Shown piece by piece: positions 31,929 to 41,163 of a DNA stretch of 64,000 bases. The DNA comes from Trichomonas vaginalis G3 (lineage: Eukaryota; Parabasalia; Trichomonadida; Trichomonadidae): contig NC_067207.1 of the NCBI RefSeq assembly GCF_026262505.1, positions 31,588,082 through 31,652,081 on the forward strand. Reading direction: 5' to 3'. Below the pieces are notes generated by a model. The model saw only the letters and a list, made by a program, of their open reading frames with translations, had not been told where the DNA came from and searched no databases. Numbering within the stretch: the first letter of the stretch is position 1; every line of letters begins with the position of its first letter. The position numbers and the translations under genes are program-made.

Positions 31929-33446
31929 ATGAATAACACAGATTTAAAAATTTTAATTGATGATTTAGTATTTAATCAAAATTTTCTTAATTATTATGAT
32001 TTAAAAGCATATCTCCAAAAATATGATAACAATATAACGGGTGATGATATGGATTATTATTATCCATATTATAAAAATGAAATTTTGAAATATCATAATA
32101 AAATAATTTCTAAAATTAAAGACAAAATTAAAAATAATGAATATTCAAAGGGAAAAACTAAATCACAACTTAAACAGTTGAAAGATTTCAAAAATAAAGT
32201 ATTAACAGAAGAAGATATTGATGAATTATATAAATTATATAATCCTGAGCCACAAAAACCAAAGCCAAAGGAACAAAAACAAAACACCCAGGTCCTTCAG
32301 ACTATAAATGATGCACAAGCTTTAATTTATGATTCATTAGTTAAACCATATTCAGCCCGACTTTTAAATGAAGATCAACTTTTGGAATTCATCCTTCAAC
32401 ATAAACTCGAAGCGGGAAAGTATATCAAACCTTTATATACAGCATATTTAAAACAAATGAATAGAATACATCCAGAATTAATGAAGGAAGGAATGAAATC
32501 CAAAATCAAAGCAGATAAAATTAAACCACTTACAACACCAAAACCTCCAACGACAGTACCGCCTCCTCCTTCAGTTAATCCTTCATCATTCACTTTATTA
32601 TATCCATTTCAAACATTTAAGAAGCAAAAAGATTTTAAAAAGGATTTCAAGATATTAAATAAACCAATTGACCCGAAAATTCAACCGTTAAAGGAAAAAT
32701 TTAGTCGACCTTCATTTGCTCCATATCCATATTCATACGAAATCGATCATCTGGAATATTCAAAAGGAAACGTTACTTATTTATTTGCCATTAACATTAA
32801 CACTAGATATTTATATTGCATTCTGGTGAAAGGGAAAACAGAACAGGAAACAAGAAGAGCTATTCAATACTTACTAGATCATGAAAGAGTAGATAATATC
32901 AGGGGTGATGGTGATAAAGGATTTCAGGCAGCTATGACTCATTATTTCCCACAAATTAATTTTTACTTTTCATCCTCTCCATATACGTTTCATAATAAAA
33001 TAGTTGATGCGGTAATGAGAACTCTTAGAGATGCGTTAGGGGTTAACGGTCAGATATACTGGGATGGAAATCATGACTCCATCATACAGCAGTTAGTATA
33101 TTATTACAATAATACATGGCATAGAACTATAAACATGAAACCGGTGGAAATGAAAAATGATATTTCAAAAGAATGGGAATATATTAGAAAGCAAATGGAA
33201 AAGTTAAATGATGTTAAACGTGAACAAATTAATTCGGGGCTCATGAATTTTAAACAAGGGGATAAAGTTTTGATTCATCTCGATTATGGAAAAACTGATA
33301 AATCAATGACAAAAAGAAGACGAAGATTTGACACAATAGCTGAATTTGTTAGATATATTAACGGTAATGTATTAGTCGAAGTTGACAATAAATTAATAGA
33401 AATTCCGATTTATTTTATTACTCCATTATATTTAAATAATATTTAA
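31929..33446 (+). CDS. int: Maverick retroviral-type integrase
   Basis: 505 residues. The catalytic core is at about 255-400: YEIDHLEY supplies the first acidic residue, RGDGDKGF the second, and HNKIVDAVMRTLRD the third position, where an aspartate stands instead of the usual glutamate. The element's 6-bp target duplication fits this enzyme type. The C-terminal part (about 430-505; FKQGDKVLIH, RRRRFD) resembles the small beta-barrel or chromodomain-like tail of Maverick integrases. The long N-terminal 200 residues are lysine-rich and coiled-coil-like. The gene is intact and follows polB on the same strand. It should join element ends to target DNA in the nucleus. Confidence 0.92.
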   Translation: MNNTDLKILIDDLVFNQNFLNYYDLKAYLQKYDNNITGDDMDYYYPYYKNEILKYHNKIISKIKDKIKNNEYSKGKTKSQLKQLKDFKNKVLTEEDIDELYKLYNPEPQKPKPKEQKQNTQVLQTINDAQALIYDSLVKPYSARLLNEDQLLEFILQHKLEAGKYIKPLYTAYLKQMNRIHPELMKEGMKSKIKADKIKPLTTPKPPTTVPPPPSVNPSSFTLLYPFQTFKKQKDFKKDFKILNKPIDPKIQPLKEKFSRPSFAPYPYSYEIDHLEYSKGNVTYLFAININTRYLYCILVKGKTEQETRRAIQYLLDHERVDNIRGDGDKGFQAAMTHYFPQINFYFSSSPYTFHNKIVDAVMRTLRDALGVNGQIYWDGNHDSIIQQLVYYYNNTWHRTINMKPVEMKNDISKEWEYIRKQMEKLNDVKREQINSGLMNFKQGDKVLIHLDYGKTDKSMTKRRRRFDTIAEFVRYINGNVLVEVDNKLIEIPIYFITPLYLNNI

Positions 33447-33467
33447 TTTTTTTTTATTTCGTAAGAA

Positions 33468-33731
33468 ATGAGTGACAACGAAGCAGCCAAGAGTCCAGAC
33501 GATGAATATAAAAAGAAACTAAATAGAATTAAATCAAAAATATGCTATTACAAAAAGAAGCCACAATGCGGTGGGGTTGAAAACGATGAAGAAATAATCA
33601 AAAAATTAGAAACTTATCGTTCAATCATTAAACTGAGTGAAGCAAAAATAAAAGAATTTAATAGAATAAATAAATTGATTGGAAGAGATGAATTTAATAA
33701 AGATGAATTTTTAAACTCAATCCAAATTTAA
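33468..33731 (+). CDS. Small charged Maverick protein, 87 residues
   Basis: ATG at 33468 follows a T-rich block 21 bp after the integrase stop. The product is short, highly charged and probably a helical coiled coil (KKLNRIKSKI, IIKKLETYRSIIKLSEAKIKEF) with two cysteines. No family recognised. Its stop overlaps by a few bases the end of a small minus-strand frame. Confidence 0.6.
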   Translation: MSDNEAAKSPDDEYKKKLNRIKSKICYYKKKPQCGGVENDEEIIKKLETYRSIIKLSEAKIKEFNRINKLIGRDEFNKDEFLNSIQI

Positions 33732-33892
33732 TTTTTATTCCTCTTCGACAACATCTCTCTTTCCATCATTACTGCATAACCACATTTTCTCAATTTTAGT
33801 GGTTTGTTATTTTTAACATGTTCTTGCATCATTTTTATCATTTCCTCCCTTGTTATGATTCGTGGTAAATTTTGAGCTTGTGGGGTATTCAT
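33728..33892 (-). CDS. Small basic Maverick protein, 54 residues
   Basis: The minus-strand ATG at 33890-33892 lies after AATTTTTATTTTTATCATAA, the same T-rich context as other genes of the element. The 54-residue product is basic (LKLRKCGYAVMMEREMLSKR). Its TAA at 33728-33730 overlaps the stop of the gene on the other strand. Too short for automatic calling and of unknown function; the upstream motif is the main support. Confidence 0.5.
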   Translation of the reverse strand: MNTPQAQNLPRIITREEMIKMMQEHVKNNKPLKLRKCGYAVMMEREMLSKRNKN

Positions 33893-33937
33893 TTATGATA
33901 AAAATAAAAATTTAAATTATGCCGTTCTAAAGTTTGT

Positions 33938-34449
33938 GACAACATGACATTTTGACAACATCACAGGAGGAAGGCAGTTATGACTTATTTTTGAAGAACT
34001 GAAGGTGTCACCAGGTCACCATGTGTCACCAGGTAATTTAACTTCTCTGAAAAAATGAGACAACATGACATTTTGACAACATCACAGGAGGAAGGCAGTT
34101 ATGACTTATTTTTGAAGAACTGAAGGTGTCACCAGGTCACCATGTGTCACCAGGTCATTTAACTTCTCTGAAAAAATGAGACAACATGACATTTTGACAA
34201 CATCACAGGAGGAAGGCAGTTATGACTTATTTTTGAAGAACTGAAGGTGTCACCAGGTCACCATGTGTCACCAGGTCATTTAACTTCTCTGAAAAAATGA
34301 GACAACATGACATTTTGACAACATCACAGGAGGAAGGCAGTTATGACTTATTTTTGAAGAACTGAAGGTGTCACCAGGTCACCATGTGTCACCAGGTCAT
34401 TTAACTTCTCTGAAAAAATGAGACAACATGACATTTTGACAACATCACA
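33938..34449. repeat. 121-bp tandem array, four copies plus a partial, rich in TCACC
   Basis: Copies start at 33938, 34059, 34180, 34301 and (partial) 34422, each exactly 121 bp apart and nearly identical. Each contains GGTGTCACCAGGTCACC and GTGTCACCAGGT, that is, several TCACC/GGTGA words, and ends with a short GACAACATGACATTTTGAC motif. A further partial copy lies at 35248-35345, so the KilA-N gene is flanked by the repeat. Possible roles are protein binding sites (iterons), origin sequence or promoter. Confidence 0.95.
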
Positions 34450-34492
34450 GAAAATGATTTGTCATGACTTCATCGGAATGAGTGTAAATGAC

Positions 34493-34528
34493 CCAAAAAT
34501 AAAGTTAGTTTTAAAATTATTTTTATTT
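34493..34528 (+). promoter_or_regulatory. 36-bp upstream block shared by two Maverick genes
   Basis: The 36 bp beginning CCAAAAATAAAGTTAG are identical at 34493-34528 (before the KilA-N gene) and 35366-35401 (before the primase-helicase). Together with the flanking 121-bp repeat this shows that one upstream control region was duplicated. Confidence 0.75.
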
Positions 34529-34535
34529 ATTTTTT

Positions 34536-34560
34536 TATTTTGTATGTAAAGACAGTAATG
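34536..34560 (+). promoter_or_regulatory. KilA-N leader, conserved between two elements
   Basis: The 25 nt ending in the KilA-N ATG, with core GTATGTAAAGACAGT, are identical to minus-strand 62871-62847 and 63351-63327 in the second element. The leader contains the start-stop mini-ORF ATGTAA, 8 nt before the main ATG, so it may control translation. GTATGT also resembles a trichomonad 5' splice site, but no matching acceptor lies within the short leader. Confidence 0.8.
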
Positions 34561-35046
34561 TCAGTCGAAGCAAAAACATTCACTAACAAATCTAATGGTG
34601 AAACATTCACAAAAGGCACTTATAACGGTATTGAAGTCTTACGTAGAGACAAGGATGGTTACATTAATGCAACAAAGATGGCAAGAGAAGCAGGAAAGTT
34701 AAACCATTTAAACAGATTTCTCAATAGTGCTAAAATACAGGAAATTCTTGAGTTTTGGATGAACGAATACGGTGGAGCCAAAAGTGGCTCGACCTCAAAA
34801 CAAGCTTTTTATGAGCTTACAAAGGGTGTTATAAATGAATTCAAAGGTATTTACATACATCCTGACCTCGTTCATTTTGTTGCTGAATGGTGCTCTGTAA
34901 AGTATGCATTTTATGTCAAAGATATTATGGACTCCATAGACAAGAAAGTTCATGAGAAATTAGATGAAGAAGAACTTGAAGATACAGTAGAGAATGCTAA
35001 ACTTTGTTTGAAGAAGAAGTTGGAAAAATGTGCGAAAAACAATTAG
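34558..35046 (+). CDS. KilA-N domain protein
   Basis: 162 residues from ATG 34558 (MSVEAKTF). The KilA-N domain is clear: GYINATKMAREAGK, LNRFLNSAKIQEILEF, and GIYIHPDLVHFVAEWCSVKYAFYV. KilA-N is a DNA-binding domain of phages, large DNA viruses and virus-like elements. A second frame (to 35222) continues the charged helical tail after about 35002 (EEEVGKMCEKQLEHEREL), so the original protein may have been about 60 residues longer, with one frameshift outside the DNA-binding domain. The gene sits between copies of the TCACC-rich 121-bp repeat, which could be its target; that is inference. Confidence 0.88.
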   Translation: MSVEAKTFTNKSNGETFTKGTYNGIEVLRRDKDGYINATKMAREAGKLNHLNRFLNSAKIQEILEFWMNEYGGAKSGSTSKQAFYELTKGVINEFKGIYIHPDLVHFVAEWCSVKYAFYVKDIMDSIDKKVHEKLDEEELEDTVENAKLCLKKKLEKCAKNN

Positions 35047-35247
35047 AACATGAACGTGAGTTATGTTATGGTTATAGAGATTCTTCATACGAACTAGACC
35101 AATGGGAACAAGAAAATTTAAAGAGAGAATTTAGAGAATATGAACTCGCTAAGATAGCATTAAAAGCTGCAGAAAAGAAGTTAAAAGCTTGGGGTTGTTT
35201 TGTACAAAAATATTGTGAGTAAATGATTTAGGTTATTCAATAATTAA

Positions 35248-35401
35248 TTATTTTTGAAGAACTGAAGGTGTCACCAGGTCACCATGTGTCACCAGGTAAT
35301 TTAACTTCTCTGAAAAAATGAGACAACATGACATTTTGACAACATTTACGAAAATTTGATGCAGTCCAAAAATAAAGTTAGTTTTAAAATTATTTTTATT
35401 T
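35248..35401. repeat. Partial 121-bp repeat and duplicated upstream block
   Basis: 35248-35345 is a further partial copy of the 121-bp unit, and 35366-35401 repeats the upstream block of 34493-34528. This places the same control sequence before the primase-helicase gene. Confidence 0.85.
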
Positions 35402-35417
35402 TTTTATTCCTATATAA

Positions 35418-37010
35418 ATGACAGCAACAAACAACAACAACAACTTTATCGTTTCTGATGAACAAGTTATTGATTCATTAGCTGAGGAATTAGTTGTGGC
35501 AGAAACTAAACCCTCAACGAAAGAATTGGTGAAAACAAGATTGATTTACATAACTACCTCAAACATGATGGAGGAAGAGGAAGGAAAACTGGTACAGCTT
35601 TATTAGTAAATAAAATTTCAAATTTAACGATTATAGATGTTGATATCAATAAATCATACAATGATGAACTTAAAGAAAGTTAGAAAAGACATTTTATCAA
35701 AACTTTCGGATAAAGATGTTATCGTTAAAACCGCTTCAGGAGGTCTTCACATTTATTGCAACACTAATTTCTTCTATTCAACCTCGAACAGAATGATTAA
35801 ATGTTATTCCTGCAATGATTATGATATTGACATAATGACTTCTATTGATGATTCAAAGCGTTCATTAGTAGTTATGGCTGATTCAAGAGTTCCAAGAATG
35901 CTCAGAACCAATCAATACATACTCATTCATTTGTGGAAGTTATGATTCAACATTAACCAGAACAGTGAATGATATATTAAATGATTTGAATATTAAGGTA
36001 AGATTGAACAGAAGAGCGAAGAAAAATAGAGTATAATGAATGAAAACAAAGATGTAAACATTGACGATAAACTTGCCCAGAGCATAGTTGATGGATCTGT
36101 GATTTTGAAGTACATAATGATGGTGGAAACATGAATTTAGAAAAAAATAAATACATTATTCCACTGTTTTCAAGCTATTAATTCGTTACCTAATCATTTA
36201 ATTAATGAAGCATACGATAACGTTTATAATTTCTGCAGCTTAACAGAAAATGCAAAAAGTAATTTTGAAAAAGCACGTAGTAGATATGCACATTTAATGA
36301 CTTCTCCATTTGTTTTGGTGAAGATTCTAAAACTTTATCAAAAGGAATATTATGATGAATATGTTTTACCTTTATTACGTAAGCCAAAAATAACATTTGA
36401 TATCAAACTTGATGACTCGTTTTTGATAACAGATATTAGACGCAAGGCTGAAAATCATCAGTATAAAAACAGTTCTGAAGTAATTGAGGATTTATCACGT
36501 GTAATCCGTTTTGTAGATTGTGGAAACAAATACTTCATTCAGAAAGATTACAACATGCACGACAAAATGAATCAAATATCATTTGTTCTTCAGTCAAACA
36601 TGAAAGAGTCACTCAAAATGATTAAATTATTTAAAGAAGAAGGTAAAACAATAACAGCATGGGACGTACTACTAAATCAATTGTCTTCATTAACCGTTAA
36701 GGGTGTTTGCTTTAAATCTGATTCCCCAGATGTTTTCTCAACGTTTCAAGGTTATAAATACAACATTCTTGAAAAGCCTGATTACTCAAAAATTGAGATG
36801 TTTATGAATTTCATTAAAGAAGCCATTTGTGATAATAACGATGAAGTGTATAAATACCTTCTCGGCTGGATTGCATCAATGATTCAACATCCAGGAATCA
36901 AGAATGAAACAGCAATTATTTTGAAAGGACTTCAGGGAACAGGTAAAAACAGATTTACAGACATTATTTCTGAACTTCTCGCTGGTTATTCATCAAATTG
37001 CATAGGATAA
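35418..37010 (+). pseudogene. Primase-helicase (D5-like), frameshifted and cut after Walker A
   Basis: The ATG at 35418 starts a primase-type N-terminus that can be followed through at least four frame changes: near 35535, 35680, 35890 and between 36030 and 36300. Recognisable pieces are TIIDVDINKSY, DVIVKTASGGLHIYCNT and CYSCNDYDIDIM, matching the primase-polymerase part of Maverick replicative proteins. The last section (36297-37010) is the D5-type middle region and ends with a superfamily-3 Walker A motif, LKGLQGTGKNRFTD. The gene stops about 20 residues later, before Walker B and motif C, where it meets the oppositely oriented neighbour. It cannot encode a working helicase. Confidence 0.85.
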
Positions 37011-37372
37011 CGTTCATTATATGCTTTACGTTTAGGATAATCAGATACAGTTAATTTATACCCATTTATGACTTTAATATTACCTTGACCATCAGTAACG
37101 AAAACTTCATTTATACCATCAGGCTTTCCATTTGGTCCTGTAATGTCTGCTTCATGTGCTTCCCAATTTGGTCCATGACGTTTGGCATATGCTTGAGCTT
37201 CTGGTAATGTTAAAACGTTTCTCATTTGTTTAACATCTTTTTGAAGACCAGCAACAATATGAACTAATTCTTTCATTCCATCTGGAACTTTCATAGTTCT
37301 ATTATAATATGCACCCTTTTTGTTCGTCCCTTGTTTTAGTGGAACCTGTAGAAGATTTGCTATTTCTGTCAT
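36986..37372 (-). CDS. Conserved Maverick protein, 128 residues
   Basis: ATG at 37370-37372, following a T-rich block on the minus strand. The product has a motif that I recognise as recurrent in trichomonad Mavericks ([11 protein letters not shown], then [21 protein letters not shown]), but its function is unknown. Its place at the head of the virion-type gene block (ATPase, capsid) suggests a structural or assembly role. The 3' end overlaps the truncated primase-helicase by 25 bp. Confidence 0.6.
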   Translation of the reverse strand: MTEIANLLQVPLKQGTNKKGAYYNRTMKVPDGMKELVHIVAGLQKDVKQMRNVLTLPEAQAYAKRHGPNWEAHEADITGPNGKPDGINEVFVTDGQGNIKVINGYKLTVSDYPKRKAYNERYPMQFDE

Positions 37373-37412
37373 GTTTAATTATAAATAAAAAATAAAAATT
37401 AATTATAAAAAG

Positions 37413-38228
37413 TTAATCAAATTTAACACCTCCTTTATTTAAATCAACTATTATTTTTCCATGTTCACCTAATTGTTGATATTGTGTGTAAAGTTCATTA
37501 ATGCTCATTGGTAAATTCACTTGATAAAGCATAACGTTCAACTGTTGACGACTAAACCCACTGAAAATGAAAAGTGTTGATAGATTTGATTTAATGTTTG
37601 TGCTTAATGCTTTGAAGTATTGAACAGCCATGAAGAATGAACACTGAATGTGTCGACATTGAGTTAATAACTGATTAAAATATGATTTCTCATTAGTTAT
37701 TAGTTTTGATTTCACCGCATCATCTAGAAAAATGAGTGAATGCAAAAATTCTCTATCAAAATTTGAAATAGAAAGTGTTTCAAATAATTCATCCCTTTGT
37801 TTATCAATAATTTTATCCTCTAATCCTTGCTTCTTGATTGTATTATATAATTCTTTATACATTAAAAGGTTTTTTAAATAATCTTCTGCTTCTTCTTGTG
37901 ATAAATAAATAATTGGAATTTTGATTAAATGCTTTAAAGATTCAAATGTATCATCTGAAGGTGAACCTGAACGGTTGATATAAATTAACACATGTGAATA
38001 GGGGGAGGTGTTAGCAATAATGATAATTTGTTTTAATATCGTTAATGTTTTACCTTTATTTTGTTTACCAATTGCTGCAGTGATTGAATTTAAGTAACAT
38101 TCAGAATATGGAATTTTCATTAATTTTTCCTTAGATAGAGCATTTCTATTATCACTCAATGCTTCATTAATCATATCATCTACGTATGTATTATATACTC
38201 CCGCTAATTCTTCAGAATTGAAATCCAT
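37413..38228 (-). CDS. FtsK/HerA-type genome-packaging ATPase (A32-like)
   Basis: 271 residues from the ATG at 38226-38228. The Walker A motif is GKQNKGKT (about residue 54), Walker B is LIFLDD (about 165) and a following CRHIQCSFFMAVQ segment matches the sensor region of the A32/HerA-type ATPases of Polintons and related viruses. It would pump element DNA into capsids. The frame is intact, although the capsid gene next to it is broken, so the decay of virion genes is uneven. Confidence 0.88.
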   Translation of the reverse strand: MDFNSEELAGVYNTYVDDMINEALSDNRNALSKEKLMKIPYSECYLNSITAAIGKQNKGKTLTILKQIIIIANTSPYSHVLIYINRSGSPSDDTFESLKHLIKIPIIYLSQEEAEDYLKNLLMYKELYNTIKKQGLEDKIIDKQRDELFETLSISNFDREFLHSLIFLDDAVKSKLITNEKSYFNQLLTQCRHIQCSFFMAVQYFKALSTNIKSNLSTLFIFSGFSRQQLNVMLYQVNLPMSINELYTQYQQLGEHGKIIVDLNKGGVKFD

Positions 38229-38252
38229 TTAATCAAAAATAAATTTATAATT

Positions 38253-39888
38253 TTAAACATTTCTATTCATCAATATTTCATCATATGAACTTCTATACTG
38301 CGGTGGTGTACTGGTTGGATGATATTTCAAACCTTCATCCGGTGTCCATGTCCAATATGTAGTCCTAGTAAACCAAACCTGAGGAGGATTTGTCACTTTT
38401 GAACAGTAAGTGTCATTTTCACCCTGAATGATTGGATAAGCTTTCACTTGTACTGTAACTTGTGAGTTGAAAGTTTCTAATCCATCAAAGAATATACCCG
38501 CTCCATCACGTTGAACTGGAATAGTGCATAAGAATGAAGTTTGGTCTTTCCATGTTCTAGCTAATGGCGTGCCATTATCATCATTCAGTGGTCTAGTTAA
38601 TGAGTCCTCGTATTCTTCCGTGCATTCATTCACTCCATCTAAATCAAAAGCTTGAAGCATACGTGTAAAGAATATGTCGCCCACTGTGGTCATCGCTTGA
38701 TCGGGGAAGTTTCTGGAATCTATAGTGACCTGAAGACCTCGAAGCATTGGATTTTCTAAAACCGTTTCTTTGCATTGCATTCTTCGGAAATGTTAACAAA
38801 CATCTGTAACATTATGAAGAGCGTATGAGAAATCTGAGCTGATACCTTCAGGAGTGATGCAACCTCCATTTAGTGAACGAACGTCAATATGTTGAGCTGG
38901 AATCATGAATGGATCTTCCTTACTGAATAAACGTGGTATTGCTTTAACTGATTCTTCGATTAAACCGTATCCTGGTGTAATGCATTTATCCTCTAAAACT
39001 TCCATCTTTATGCATGAAATAATAACATCAACTGTTGCGTCAGCAGATGTGCGGCTAAGCTTGTAATTAATTTGGCAGGAAGTCCGATTTGTTGGAATTT
39101 GCGATCATATTTATAAATGATTCATAATCTTTTCATAATTTTCATCAGTTATTTTCATAAACGTAATTTTGTAAATCAGCAACTCTTAACGGGTCAACCC
39201 TGACAAAATACTAAAGTATCCCTGAAAACATAATATTTAAGAATGATATCACCAAATGATTTAGGATAATCATCGAACGCCTGAAATGCTAACAAATCAT
39301 TTACCGGAATAATCATATCAAAAGTGATATCAACTTCTTCATTTGCTTTCTTGAAAACTTCTGAAGGGTCAATATATTTACCACATACTGAGTTATCATA
39401 TTTTTGAACATTATTATATAACGAATGAACAAACTTTTTAACTTTCCTTTCTGATTTTTGGTTTATATGTTGCAAATGCGAAAGATTCACGGGCACAATC
39501 CATCTGAAGATAACCGGCCATCACCTCTTTCAGTTTCTACTTCTAATTGTTTAAAGCTTTGATTTGATGATTTGTAACCAACGAATAAACGCATGCATTT
39601 AAAAGCGGCATCACATGTGAAAGCTTTATTTGAAACTAGAGTTGCTTTAACTTTGCGTTTAATATATGTGTCACCTAATTGGTTCACATCATGAGCCGGA
39701 TTTGTAATTCTTTAAATGAGTTTGTTTATCATCAAAATATGGAGCATCAGAGTCATAGCATGAACTTTCAAGTTCTCTATAATATCTTCTACCGTCATTC
39801 TTTGCGAATATTTCATTTATCTTTTCGAATGAATGAAACACATTTCCATTAATCGGTTTAGTGTTTGGCACCAAATGTTAGTCGTCAT
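38253..39888 (-). pseudogene. Major capsid protein (double jelly-roll), multiply broken
   Basis: The minus-strand ATG at 39886-39888 begins MTTNIWCQTLNRL, which I recognise as the start of trichomonad Maverick capsid proteins. Homologous pieces then lie in several frames: to about 39690, 39487-39687, 39194-39496, 38793-39005 and 38253-38780, with frameshifts near 39850, 39690, 39490 and 39200, damage across 39010-39190, and a stop near 38790. The pieces keep their order. Typical fragments are YIKRKVKATLVSNKAF and SFGDIILKYYVFRD. The double jelly-roll assignment is from family knowledge. The gene cannot make capsid. Confidence 0.8.
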
Positions 39889-39956
39889 TTATTATTAAAT
39901 AAAAAATTAAAATAAAAGATGAAAATGAATTTTTAATTTTAATGAAATAATCAACT

Positions 39957-40175
39957 ATGGCTGCAGGTATATTTAAGAAACTGTGGGATATAAGTAAAAA
40001 GAGGAGCGCATAAAGTTTGGGAAACAATGAAGAAAGGAGCAAATTGGATATTTTAAGAATAAAGAAGCAATTAGTGACATTGCTGAATCAATAACGCCAA
40101 AAGCTGCCCAATAAGAGAAATTTTAAATAAAGGAGAAAAAGTTTATTCAAAGACTACAACCGATACTAAGATAAA
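39957..40175 (+). pseudogene. Remnant of a small basic virion-type protein
   Basis: The ATG at 39957 opens 18 codons (MAAGIFKKLWDISKK...) to a TAA at 40011. Further on, pieces with the same style (KVWETMKKGANW) appear in other frames. The amphipathic lysine/tryptophan pattern resembles small membrane-active minor capsid proteins. Too degraded for a firm call. Confidence 0.4.
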
Positions 40176-40187
40176 AATAATATTTAT

Positions 40188-40408
40188 TTATTTTTCCACT
40201 ATTTTACCTCCTATTTTATTAAGTATTCCTTCAGCAATTCCACCAACTGCGTTACCTGCTTGTGCTCCCATTGCCGGATTACCTGCTTTAGTACCTAATA
40301 CTCCACCTATGATAGTTCCTGCCGTTTTCGCTACTGGTGCCAAAAGTTTGCAACAGGTTTAATAACCTTTTTATAAACCCAACCCGCAGCTTTCTTATTC
40401 CATCCCAT
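40188..40408 (-). pseudogene. Glycine/alanine-rich small virion-type protein, one frameshift
   Basis: The ATG at 40406-40408 begins MGWNKKAAGWVYKKV. One base is missing near 40345 (AACTTTTGGCACC), after which the frame continues with a glycine/alanine-rich helix (GTIIGGVLGTKAGNPAMG) to the TAA at 40188. The length, 221 bp, fits a 73-codon gene minus one base. Such hydrophobic gly/ala helices occur in minor capsid proteins of adenovirus-like elements; the function is inferred. Confidence 0.6.
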
Positions 40409-40490
40409 AAATTAAAAGAATCCTGCCGCCATTTCTGATTTAATATTAATTAAAAATATATTTCATCACTTATATTCTAATTTTTATTTA

Positions 40491-40865
40491 ATGATAAATG
40501 AAACCAATTTTAAAAATAAATAAAACAGAGGGGAAGAAATAAATGAAAGTGAAAATGTTCAACAAAAAATAAACGTTGTTAAACCAATTACTGAAATAAA
40601 AATTTTTTCATCTGTTGAAGAATTTAATGACTATTATGCTAATAATAAAAAATTATTTGAAGAATTGACAACATGTAAATTGAATAAAATGTTTAAAGTT
40701 GATGGATTCAAAATTTCAAAAATAAAAGGAGTGGTTAGTTTGAAATCTATTTCTCAATCAAGAATCACCTCATTAATGAAAATAGATGATTTAACAAAAA
40801 GAATAGAAGAGATTGAAGAAAGAATGAATCAAATTATTGATTTCATAAATTCAAATAATCATTAG
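40491..40865 (+). pseudogene. Small Maverick protein, one in-frame TAA
   Basis: The ATG at 40491, after TAATTTTTATTTA, starts a 124-codon frame with a single TAA at 40521-40523; the frame is otherwise open to the TAG at 40863. The C-terminal half is helical (DDLTKRIEEIEERMNQI) and the middle has the style FKVDGFKISKIKG. The last coding gene before the right terminal repeat. Function unknown. Confidence 0.6.
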
Positions 40866-40943
40866 TTTCAATTTCTTTTTCTCATTTATGAGGTCTTTGA
40901 TTATGACTCCATTGATTTCATTCATGATTTAAACACTTGTTTT

Positions 40944-41163
40944 AATTTTTTATCTTTTATTTCATTATGTATGGGCTGAGTGTAAATGTCTTACGATTCT
41001 GAAAATTTTTAAATCTTGATTTATTCAAAAACGTAAGAATAAAAACCGTAAGAATCATACATTTTTTACTTCATATGTTAAAAAAAATGATACAAAATCG
41101 TTCAATATTGTATGAATTCTTACGTTTACAAAAAAAGTCACACAACCCATATACTCTACTACT
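40944..41163 (-). repeat. Right terminal inverted repeat of the Maverick
   Basis: Reverse complement of 26878-27096 with a one-base T-run difference. It ends CCCATATACTCTACTACT at 41163 and is followed directly by the ATTTTC duplication. Confidence 0.95.

Larger units (their letters stand above)
26878..41163. mobile_element. Complete Maverick/Polinton element, 14,286 bp
   Basis: The element is bounded by terminal inverted repeats of about 220 bp that begin AGTAGTAGAGTATATGGG (AG...CT termini) and by a perfect 6-bp target duplication. Genes on the left read rightward (orphan, DNA polymerase B, integrase, KilA-N, primase-helicase); those on the right read leftward (conserved virion-type protein, packaging ATPase, capsid). 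Polymerase, integrase and ATPase are intact, while primase-helicase, capsid and three small genes are broken. The nearly identical ends and target duplication point to a fairly recent insertion of a copy that was, or soon became, defective. No adenain-type protease gene was recognised. Confidence 0.97.

Noticed and set aside
33938-34449. CRISPR-like array
   Set aside because: Units are contiguous 121-bp tandem repeats without unique spacers, in a eukaryotic transposon.
34541-34560. Mini-intron beginning GTATGT in the KilA-N leader
   Set aside because: Only 14 nt lie between GTATGT and the CAG, with no ACTAAC branch/acceptor motif; known trichomonad introns are longer.
36202-36396. Minus-strand ORF inside the primase-helicase pseudogene
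   Set aside because: Antisense shadow; the plus strand carries recognisable helicase-associated sequence.
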